Assembly (NCBI GenBank): GCA_014379785.1
Contig: JACMLD010000219.1
Coordinates: forward strand, 1 to 5,084
Length of the DNA: 5,084 nt
Source: Chitinophagaceae bacterium
Lineage (GTDB): Bacteria > Bacteroidota > Bacteroidia > Chitinophagales > Chitinophagaceae
Reading direction: 5' to 3'
Shown here: in pieces, positions 1 to 5,084 of the stretch
Numbering within the stretch: position 1 is the first letter of the stretch
Layout: each line of letters begins with the position of its first letter
Made by a program: the position numbers and the translations under genes
The notes under the pieces: model-generated
What the model saw: the letters and a program-made list of their open reading frames with translations, nothing else
Databases searched by the model: none
What the model was told of the DNA's origin: nothing

Positions 1-566
1 CCCAGGATGAGGTCGCCATATTGCATGAGAAAGTCCACCACCGCCGGATCCGTCTTTGGAGTAGGTATGATCTCGAGCAGACGAAGGTATCTTGGCGGGT
101 TGAAGAAATGGGTTCCGCAGAAATGTTTTGCAAAGTCTTCGCTGCGACCTTCAGTCATCAGGTGAATGGGGATGCCAGAGGTATTCGATGTGATAAGGGT
201 GCCGGGCTTGCGGTATTTTTCCACTTCGGTAAACACCTGCTGTTTGATTTCGAGTCTTTCTACCACCACTTCTAATACCCAGTCGCAGGTGGCTATTTCC
301 TTCATATCGTCGGAAAAATTACCTGTCTTAATCCTTTTAAGTGCCGATTTGCTGTATAAAGGGGAAGGATTGCTTTTAACTGCCGCTGTCAGGGCGTCAT
401 TTACTATTTTGTTTCGGAGAACTTTGTTGTCTGACTCTGTCGATTCGTTTGGAACAATATCCAGTAATAACACCTGAAGGCCGACTCCGGCAAAATGGCA
501 GGCGATGCGAGACCCCATCACTCCGCTTCCGAGCACTGCTACCTTCTTTATTATTCTTTTTGACAT
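1..566 (-). CDS. 3-hydroxyacyl-CoA dehydrogenase, FadN/FadB-type multifunctional protein (partial, N-terminal 188 residues)
   Basis: This is the start of a fatty-acid beta-oxidation enzyme that oxidises L-3-hydroxyacyl-CoA to 3-ketoacyl-CoA with NAD+ in the cytoplasm. The ATG is at 566-564 and the frame stays open to the left edge, so the C-terminus is outside the window. Visible in the translation: a Rossmann NAD-binding loop GSGVMG (residues 13-18), an acidic residue D36 at the end of the second strand, the SNTSG segment (127-131), and the GTHFFNP motif with catalytic His153, followed by Glu165 in LLEII, the expected His-Glu pair. The spacing and wording around these motifs resemble Bacillus FadN and the roughly 800-residue Bacteroidota proteins that carry the dehydrogenase first and an enoyl-CoA hydratase domain after it; that second domain cannot be seen here. 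A shorter stand-alone HBD-type dehydrogenase is the alternative. The gene diverges from the histidine kinase, and no Shine-Dalgarno sequence precedes the ATG. Confidence 0.93.
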   Translation of the reverse strand, partial: MSKRIIKKVAVLGSGVMGSRIACHFAGVGLQVLLLDIVPNESTESDNKVLRNKIVNDALTAAVKSNPSPLYSKSALKRIKTGNFSDDMKEIATCDWVLEVVVERLEIKQQVFTEVEKYRKPGTLITSNTSGIPIHLMTEGRSEDFAKHFCGTHFFNPPRYLRLLEIIPTPKTDPAVVDFLMQYGDLIL

Positions 567-593
567 GGCAAAATTAGTTAGTTAAACAACTAT

Positions 594-603
594 TTAGATC
601 TAA
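594..603. promoter_or_regulatory. 10-bp perfect palindrome TTAGATCTAA
   Basis: The sequence TTAGATCTAA is its own reverse complement and lies 27 bases upstream of the dehydrogenase ATG. That position could suit an operator overlapping the core promoter of the dehydrogenase gene. A 10-bp palindrome in AT-rich DNA can also occur by chance, and I recognise no regulator that binds it. Confidence 0.2.
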
Positions 604-715
604 GATAAATCTTTTTGCCAATGGGAATAATAATTTAGACTGAATGTTTAAGCTCCTGCGAAAATATTCCGAACGGTTTGTGCGTTTAAAAGCATGACGG
701 GCAGGTTCTTGTGTT

Positions 716-727
716 TTTCTATAGAAA
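716..727. promoter_or_regulatory. 12-bp perfect palindrome TTTCTATAGAAA
   Basis: TTTCTATAGAAA is perfectly self-complementary and ends 21 bases before the candidate -33 element of the kinase promoter. That is a plausible place for a dimeric regulator to bind. No known operator consensus is matched with confidence, so the function is speculative. Confidence 0.22.
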
Positions 728-748
728 TATTTAGAGATATATAAGTGA

Positions 749-780
749 TTGCCATTAGTCGCTGAGTTGTTTTACATTTT
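749..780 (+). promoter_or_regulatory. candidate Bacteroidota-type -33/-7 promoter of the histidine kinase
   Basis: A TTG at 749-751 is followed after 21 bases by TACATTTT at 773-780. The Bacteroidota primary sigma-factor consensus is about TTG, 17-23 bases, then TAnnTTTG, so only the last base of the -7 element differs. Transcription would begin near 786-788, giving a leader of about 10 bases before the ATG at 796. Such a short leader would leave no room for a Shine-Dalgarno sequence, and none is seen. The motif is short and degenerate. Confidence 0.3.
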
Positions 781-795
781 AGTTTTCAAAGTTTT

Positions 796-2937
796 ATGCT
801 GTCACAGCCAATACCTGTTGTAAAAATCGAGAATCAGGCGGAAGTGCCTTCTCTTTGGAAAAAACTCCTTTGGTGGTTCAACGTAGCCATCTACCAGGAT
901 GGCCAAAGGTATATAAACAGGTTCAAGCTGCTGCAGGTCACCATTTTCTCTGTTTTTCTTCTCTGCACTATCCTCAATTATTTTTCCGGACTGCCTTATA
1001 GTCTGCTTGTCACCGCCGGCGGATGTTTGTCGATGCTGGTAATGGGCTATTTCGTAAAACGTCACAGATTACGGGAAGCATTTTTCTGCTTTTTCCTTTT
1101 TACCAATATCATCGTTTTCTGGCTTAATTATGTAGAGGGCACTTCATCGGGAGCGTTCTTCTTTTATTTTATACTTATAATAATGGCCAATTTTATAAGT
1201 GTAAAAGAAAGACCGCATGAACTGCTTGTCGTGTATCTTGCCACGTTTACCACACTGGTGCTGACATTTTTTATCTGTCCGAAAGATTCAGGTCTGCAGT
1301 CGATAGAAAATGATATGAAGGATATCAACCTTTATGTCAATGCATCCATTTCTTTTCTGGTAGGCGGATTATTTTCTTATTCGATGATGAAGGATAACTT
1401 CCTGCATGAGAAAGTGCTTGTCAGCAAACAGAAATTTCTTGATTCAGTTTACAACACCTCACTGGATGCGATATTTATCATTGACTGCAAAAAAGGAATC
1501 ATTACAGACTGCAATATTCAGAGTATAAAACTTTTCGAAGTGTATTCGAAATCGGAAATCATTGGAAAACCTGTTTCAAATTTCTTTTCAAATTCAGCTG
1601 GTGAAAATGAAAGAGAGATTGTACGACTTCTGGAGGACAGTGAAATCTCCTGGCAGGGTGAAGTCTCGTGTATTGCCGGTGTAGGGAATGTATTTACCGG
1701 ATACGTGAGTGCGGTGCCTTTGGCGCATGAAGTGCAGAGTCTCAAGAAAATCAATATTCTGGATATCACTGATATCAAACAGGCGAGAGCTGAGGTGGAA
1801 ATGGCCAGGGACAAGGCTGAACAGGCCGTTCTTACAAAAACCAAGTTTCTTTCTAATATGAGCCATGAGTTGCGAACACCGCTTAATGGCATCATCGGCA
1901 CCACCAATCTGTTGTTACAGGATGAATATCTGCCCACACAAAACGAATACCTCAACGTGCTGAAGTACTCTTCAGAACAGATGTTGAATGTAATAAATGA
2001 CATACTTGATTTCAGCAAAATCGAGGTTGGTAAAATGGATCTCGAAAAGACCACTTTCAATCTTCGCAGCCTTGTTGACAACGTGCACAACCTTTTCAAA
2101 AATCAGTTTGAAGAGAAAAATGTGGGACTTGAAATAGTGTTTGATGAAAAACTCGAACAAAACTATGTGGGTGATCAGACAAGGTTGGGGCAGGTGCTTT
2201 CGAATCTGATATCGAATGCCTGCAAGTTTACTTCAAAAGGAAAAGTCGTGGTTTCAGTTACACATATTGCGCAGAACAGTAATGCCTGCACCATTCGTTT
2301 TTCAGTCCAGGATTCCGGCATTGGCATCCCGGAAGAAAAGCAGCAACTTGTATTTGACAGTTTCACACAGGTTGATACTGCGACCACGCGCAAATTTGGC
2401 GGCACCGGGCTGGGCCTCTCTATCAGCTCTAAGATTGTTGAACTCTTCGGAGGTAAGCTCCGGTTAGAAAGTTCAGCTGAAAATGGCAGCCTGTTTTATT
2501 TTGTGATTCAGCTCGGTATCATACACCAGCAGAATCCTTTTGTAAATGAGGCAGCGGTAAAACAGCTTCGCAGCCTTACCGGGCTGAGGATTTTACTTGC
2601 GGAAGACAATCCGATAAACATGCTTGTTGCAAAAACAGTACTCTCAAAGTGGGGCATTGAGATCACCGAAGCTGTCAATGGGCGTGAGGCACTCGACAGA
2701 TACGATGAGTCGAGCTACGACGTGTTGCTGATTGATCTTGAAATGCCCGAGATGGACGGCTTTGAATTGCTGGACAAAGTCAGAAAAAACAATGCGAACA
2801 TCCCCGTCATCGCTTTTACCGCAGCCGTATACGATAACATGCAGGCGCATCTTATCAACAAAGGTTTCAGCGACTATGTGCAGAAACCCTTCCGACCCGA
2901 AGAGCTGCATGCCAAGCTGGCACGCTACGCGTCATAA
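796..2937 (+). CDS. membrane-bound hybrid sensor histidine kinase/response regulator (6 TM - PAS - HisKA - HATPase - REC)
   Basis: This is a complete 713-residue two-component sensor. Upstream of the ATG the frame has a TGA at 763-765 and no other possible start codon between, so the start is well fixed. A roughly 43-residue cytoplasmic N-terminus leads into about six hydrophobic helices (near residues 46-62, 68-86, 94-112, 117-134, 142-161 and 182-198) that match no sensor family I can name. Then come a PAS domain (about 210-328) and a short charged helical linker (about 326-348). The kinase core has the H-box SHELRTPLNG with phospho-acceptor His357, N-box NLISNACKFT (470-479), G1 DSGIGI (506-511), F-box FDSFTQVD (520-527) and G2 GGTGLGL (535-541). 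The C-terminal receiver (about 597-710) has acidic E603/D604, phospho-acceptor Asp647, Thr675 and Lys697. All catalytic residues are present, so it should be active. There is no HPt domain or DNA-binding output, and no partner gene is adjacent, so the phosphorelay must continue through proteins encoded elsewhere. The signal sensed is unknown. Confidence 0.96.
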   Translation: MLSQPIPVVKIENQAEVPSLWKKLLWWFNVAIYQDGQRYINRFKLLQVTIFSVFLLCTILNYFSGLPYSLLVTAGGCLSMLVMGYFVKRHRLREAFFCFFLFTNIIVFWLNYVEGTSSGAFFFYFILIIMANFISVKERPHELLVVYLATFTTLVLTFFICPKDSGLQSIENDMKDINLYVNASISFLVGGLFSYSMMKDNFLHEKVLVSKQKFLDSVYNTSLDAIFIIDCKKGIITDCNIQSIKLFEVYSKSEIIGKPVSNFFSNSAGENEREIVRLLEDSEISWQGEVSCIAGVGNVFTGYVSAVPLAHEVQSLKKINILDITDIKQARAEVEMARDKAEQAVLTKTKFLSNMSHELRTPLNGIIGTTNLLLQDEYLPTQNEYLNVLKYSSEQMLNVINDILDFSKIEVGKMDLEKTTFNLRSLVDNVHNLFKNQFEEKNVGLEIVFDEKLEQNYVGDQTRLGQVLSNLISNACKFTSKGKVVVSVTHIAQNSNACTIRFSVQDSGIGIPEEKQQLVFDSFTQVDTATTRKFGGTGLGLSISSKIVELFGGKLRLESSAENGSLFYFVIQLGIIHQQNPFVNEAAVKQLRSLTGLRILLAEDNPINMLVAKTVLSKWGIEITEAVNGREALDRYDESSYDVLLIDLEMPEMDGFELLDKVRKNNANIPVIAFTAAVYDNMQAHLINKGFSDYVQKPFRPEELHAKLARYAS

Positions 2938-2983
2938 TTATTTGAAAGTATTGCAGTAGATAGTTGAAAGGAGAGAAGTGGTC

Positions 2984-3023
2984 AGTTGACTAGTTGACTA
3001 GTTGACTAGTTGAATAGTTGATA
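2984..3023. repeat. tandem octamer repeat (AGTTGACT), five units
   Basis: Three exact AGTTGACT units (2984-2991, 2992-2999, 3000-3007) are followed by two degenerate ones, AGTTGAAT (3008-3015) and AGTTGATA (3016-3023). An isolated AGTTGAAA stands at 2962-2969. Because the unit is eight bases long, its TGA on the plus strand and TAG on the minus strand (CTA at 2990, 2998 and 3006) fall in all three frames of each strand, so the array stops translation in all six frames. It begins 46 bases after the kinase stop codon. The regularity is seen directly; any function is unknown. Confidence 0.9.
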
Positions 3024-3052
3024 AGGGTCAAACTAATCAATTGGTTTCAACT
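3016..3052 (+). other. imperfect hairpin at the end of the octamer array
   Basis: AAACTAA (3030-3036) and TTGGTTT (3041-3047) can pair as a seven-base stem with one G-T pair and a TCAA loop. The last AGTTG of the octamer array (3016-3020) can pair with CAACT (3048-3052) as an outer stem, leaving a nine-base bulge on one side. It lies about 80 bases past the kinase stop codon. It might protect the kinase mRNA 3' end, but no T tract follows, so I do not call it a terminator. Confidence 0.3.
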
Positions 3053-3062
3053 ACGGCCAGCT

Positions 3063-3092
3063 GGGGATGCCTCGGCTTCGCTCGGCATGACG
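3063..3092. repeat. GC-rich hairpin, likely a dispersed intergenic repeat
   Basis: On the minus strand this reads CATGCCGAGCGAAGCC followed by GAGGCAT. ATGCC and GGCAT (plus-strand 3067-3071 and 3084-3088) form a five-base outer stem around an inner GC-GAA-GC mini-hairpin. From memory, very similar stretches (GTCATGCCGAGCGAAG-type) recur between genes in many Bacteroidota genomes; I cannot test that here. The GCGAAGC core recurs on the plus strand at 3129-3135. It lies about 75-105 bases beyond the metG stop codon and could form a structured 3' end for that transcript. Confidence 0.5.
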
Positions 3093-3109
3093 ACCGCGGG
3101 CGCAGCGAG

Positions 3110-3164
3110 CCACATTCGCCCTCATTGCGCGAAGCGCATCACATTTTCCCACATTCTCCCTCAT
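3110..3164. repeat. near-identical 16-base direct repeat with a partial middle copy
   Basis: CCACATTCGCCCTCAT (3110-3125) recurs as CCACATTCTCCCTCAT (3149-3164), with 15 of 16 bases equal and a 39-base period. A shortened copy, CACATTTTCC, sits between them at 3140-3149. On the minus strand the units read as AATGTG-containing, purine-rich blocks that begin two bases after the metG stop codon. The array seems to be a small intergenic repeat family that has grown up to the gene end. Confidence 0.75.
3126..3138. other. short perfect hairpin TGCGC-GAA-GCGCA
   Basis: TGCGC (3126-3130) and GCGCA (3134-3138) form a five-base stem with a GAA loop on the plus strand (TTC on the minus strand). It contains GCGAAGC, a sequence known to fold as an unusually stable DNA mini-hairpin. 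It lies between the copies of the 16-base direct repeat, about 30 bases past the metG stop codon. No T tract follows on either strand, so a classical intrinsic terminator is not supported. Confidence 0.5.
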
Positions 3165-3166
3165 CC

Positions 3167-5084
3167 TCAACTCACCCCCGCACCATTCTCAATCACCTCA
3201 TCCGGATTTACAAAATACAATTTGCCGGCAGCTTCTGCCATCAGGATCATTCCATTGCTTTCTATGCCCCTCATCTTACGCGGTGCGAGATTAGCCACGA
3301 CTACCACCTGCTTCCCGATGATCGCTTCAGGCTCAAAATGAAGCGCAATCCCGGAAACAATGGTTCTTTTTTCAGTGCCCAAATCAACCTCCAGCTTCAA
3401 AAGCTTGTCGGCCTTTGCCACTTTTTCAGCACTAACGATCTTGCCTACACGCAAATCGAGTTTTGCAAAGTCATCATACTGAATTTCTGGTTTGACTTCC
3501 TTTTTTTCTTCTTCCACTGCGGGTGTTTCTTTATTGTTATCTATCCTTCCGGCTTTCAGTTTTTCTATCTGCGCATCAATTTCTGCATCTTCTATTTTTC
3601 TGAACAGAATTTGCGGTTCGCGCAGACTGTATCCTACACTCAGCAACTTGATATTTCCGGCATTTTCCCAATCAAGTATTTTCTCCACTACCTTCATCAT
3701 ATAGATCATCTTTTTAGCCGTAGCCGGTAAAAATGGATTGATGAAAATCGCCAGGTTGGCTGTCAGCTGTAAACAAATATGCATACAGTTGTCAATCTGC
3801 TTCTGATTAGCCGGCTGCTCTTCTAACGTCTTGGCAACTATCCATGGCTTTTTCTCCTGCAGGTATTTATTTCCTTTTCTCGCCAGGTCAATAACTTCAG
3901 ACAATGCATCGCGAAACCTGAAATTTTCGAGCGCATCCTCCACTTTCTTTGTAGTGTCTTCGATGTCTTTGAGCACCGCAGCATCCGTTGCATCTGTAAT
4001 GTCAAGATGCAGGGGCGGCACCTTACCTTTAGTGAGTTTATGCATCAGTACAAAGGTCCTGTTGACAAAATTTCCAAAAACATCACTCAGCTCGCCCTTG
4101 TATCTGGCATGAAAATCCTTCCAGGTAAAATCATTGTCCTTTGTCTCGGGTGCATTTGCGCACAACACATAACGCAGCGCATCCTGCATGTCAGGAAAAT
4201 CTTTTACATATTCATGAACCCACACCGCCCAGTTGCGACTGGTAGAAACTTTTTCACCTTCGATATTCAAAAACTCATTGGCAGGCACATTTTCGGGAAG
4301 CACAAAATTTCCATGCGCCTTCAGCATCGCTGGGAATATGATGCAATGAAATACGATATTGTCTTTGCCGATAAAGTGAATGAGTTTTGTATCGTCTTTG
4401 CACCAGTAATCCGCCCAGTCTGGAGTCAGTTCTTTGGTGGCCGAAATATAACCGATGGGTGCATCAAACCAGACATATAAAACCTTTCCTTCGGCATCCG
4501 GAAGCGGAACCTTTATGCCCCAGTTGCTGTCGCGCGTCATAGCCCTGGACTGCAAACCGGTATCGAGCCAGCTTTTGCACTGCCCGTAAACATTGTTCTT
4601 CCATTCTTTATGTCCTTCCAGGAGCCATTCTTTCAGCCATGGCTCATATTTCTGCAAGGGAAAATACCAGTGTTTTGTTTTTCTCTTCACTGGTACCGCA
4701 TCGCTCAGTGTGCTGCGTGGATTTATCAGCTGCTCCGGACTGAGTGAAGTGCCACAACGTTCGCACTGATCGCCGTAGGCTGCCGGATTGCTGCAAACCG
4801 GACAGGTGCCGGTGATATAGCGGTCCGCAAGAAAAGTATTGGTTTTCTCATCATAGTATTGATCCGTTTCCTTTTCTTCAAAGAGTCCGTCGTCGTACAT
4901 CTTCTTAAAAAAAGCCGATGCCGTCTCGTGATGGGTCGGGTTAGAAGTGCGCGAATAGATATCAAAAGAAATATCCATCTGGTCAAAGCTTTCTTTGATC
5001 AGCGCATGGTATTTGTCCACCACCTGCTGCGGCGTCACACCCTCTTTCATCGCCCGGATAGTAATAGGCACACCGTGTTCGTCG
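3167..5084 (-). CDS. metG: methionyl-tRNA synthetase with C-terminal tRNA-binding domain (5' end beyond window)
   Basis: Class I aminoacyl-tRNA synthetase that activates methionine with ATP and charges tRNA-Met in the cytoplasm; essential. The visible 638 residues begin inside DEHGVPITI, the conserved stretch after the HIGH region, so about 50-60 N-terminal residues including HIGH lie past the right edge. A GTG at 5071-5069 is the Val of that motif, not the true start. Counting from the first visible Asp: a zinc knuckle of two CxxC pairs (Cys94/97 and Cys107/110, bases 4754-4804), the active-site strand YVWFDAPIGYIS (203-214), FIGKDNIVFH (237-246), the signature loop KVSTS (278-282, bases 4238-4252), the helical anticodon-binding domain (about 325-480), a charged linker (about 515-533), and an EMAPII/Trbp111-like OB-fold starting near DFAKLDLRVGKI (538-549) that aids tRNA binding and dimerisation. 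The signature has Thr where KMSKS has its second Lys. The gene ends in TGA at 3167-3169 and is convergent with the kinase. Confidence 0.97.
   Translation of the reverse strand, partial: DEHGVPITIRAMKEGVTPQQVVDKYHALIKESFDQMDISFDIYSRTSNPTHHETASAFFKKMYDDGLFEEKETDQYYDEKTNTFLADRYITGTCPVCSNPAAYGDQCERCGTSLSPEQLINPRSTLSDAVPVKRKTKHWYFPLQKYEPWLKEWLLEGHKEWKNNVYGQCKSWLDTGLQSRAMTRDSNWGIKVPLPDAEGKVLYVWFDAPIGYISATKELTPDWADYWCKDDTKLIHFIGKDNIVFHCIIFPAMLKAHGNFVLPENVPANEFLNIEGEKVSTSRNWAVWVHEYVKDFPDMQDALRYVLCANAPETKDNDFTWKDFHARYKGELSDVFGNFVNRTFVLMHKLTKGKVPPLHLDITDATDAAVLKDIEDTTKKVEDALENFRFRDALSEVIDLARKGNKYLQEKKPWIVAKTLEEQPANQKQIDNCMHICLQLTANLAIFINPFLPATAKKMIYMMKVVEKILDWENAGNIKLLSVGYSLREPQILFRKIEDAEIDAQIEKLKAGRIDNNKETPAVEEEKKEVKPEIQYDDFAKLDLRVGKIVSAEKVAKADKLLKLEVDLGTEKRTIVSGIALHFEPEAIIGKQVVVVANLAPRKMRGIESNGMILMAEAAGKLYFVNPDEVIENGAGVS

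Larger units (their letters stand above)
567..795. promoter_or_regulatory. divergent intergenic region between the dehydrogenase and the histidine kinase
   Basis: These 229 bases separate two genes that start outward, so both promoters should lie here. The stretch is AT-rich, has no credible coding frame, and holds two perfect palindromes (594-603 and 716-727) and one reasonable promoter candidate for the kinase. No tRNA, riboswitch-like fold or strong terminator was recognised. Its regulatory role is inferred from gene orientation. Confidence 0.6.
2938..3166. other. repeat-rich intergenic region between convergent kinase and metG genes
   Basis: These 229 bases lie between two gene 3' ends. 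The left part (2938-3025) is AT-rich with an octamer tandem repeat; the right part (about 3054-3166) is GC-rich with hairpins and CACATT-type direct repeats, so composition changes sharply within about 30 bases. The hairpins could help end transcription from both sides, but none has a clear following T tract on either strand. No gene is supported here: frames crossing it are antisense extensions over metG. Confidence 0.75.

Noticed and set aside
21..477. Two plus-strand open frames of 84 and 103 codons
   Set aside because: Both lie antisense to the dehydrogenase, whose minus-strand frame carries the NAD-binding and catalytic motifs.
569..576. TAATTTTG on the minus strand as a -7 element for the dehydrogenase gene
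   Set aside because: It matches TAnnTTTG exactly but lies two bases before the ATG, so transcription would start inside or after the start codon, and no TTG lies at the right distance upstream.
1518..2099. A 193-codon minus-strand open frame inside the histidine kinase
   Set aside because: It is antisense to the PAS and HisKA regions; its Ser/Leu/Arg-rich translation is typical of a shadow frame and has no domain signature.
2984..3023. Possible CRISPR array or integration site
   Set aside because: Units are eight bases long and directly adjacent with no spacers, there are no cas genes, and neither an integrase nor a tRNA gene is nearby.
3016..3138. Intrinsic bidirectional terminator between the convergent genes
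   Set aside because: Several hairpins can be drawn, but none is followed by a T tract on either strand, so a classical terminator is not supported.
567..3166. Both intergenic regions being exactly 229 bases long
   Set aside because: They share no visible sequence and differ in composition and gene orientation; the equal length appears to be coincidence.
3041..3730. A 229-codon plus-strand open frame starting in the repeat region and running over metG
   Set aside because: It is antisense to clearly conserved MetRS sequence, and its translation is low-complexity, Phe/His-rich and resembles no family. The metG frame explains the openness.
5069..5071. GTG as the start codon of metG
   Set aside because: The frame stays open to the window edge and reads DEHGV just before, a conserved internal MetRS motif, so this GTG is an internal valine.

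Overview
The window looks like an ordinary chromosomal segment from a member of the Bacteroidota, probably a Chitinophagales/Sphingobacteriales-like lineage. The main reasons are the type of fatty-oxidation protein (HAD domain at the N-terminus, as in FadN), the methionyl-tRNA synthetase with a KxSTS signature and a C-terminal tRNA-binding domain, the absence of Shine-Dalgarno sequences, a possible -33/-7 type promoter, and small intergenic repeats of a style I associate with that phylum. The organism assignment is inference from reading alone.

Layout. Positions 1-566 (minus) hold the first 188 codons of a 3-hydroxyacyl-CoA dehydrogenase whose C-terminal part runs off the left edge. A 229-base divergent intergenic region (567-795) follows; it should carry promoters for both flanking genes and contains two perfect short palindromes. 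Positions 796-2937 (plus) encode a complete 713-residue membrane-bound hybrid histidine kinase: six predicted membrane helices, PAS, HisKA, HATPase and receiver domain. A second 229-base intergenic region (2938-3166) lies between convergent genes and is packed with short repeats and hairpins. Positions 3167-5084 (minus) encode methionyl-tRNA synthetase, with only about the first 50-60 residues missing at the right edge.

The three genes do not form an operon or an evident pathway: the fatty-acid oxidation gene and the kinase are divergent, and the kinase and metG are convergent. The kinase is an orphan here, with no response regulator, HPt protein or DNA-binding partner beside it. I see no RNA gene, mobile element, CRISPR array, toxin-antitoxin or defence gene, and no previously undescribed multi-gene system. 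The part least explained by the genes is the repeat-dense stretch 2984-3166, where three kinds of short repeat lie side by side and one reaches the base next to the metG stop codon. The kinase's unassigned six-helix sensor region is the other item of some interest.
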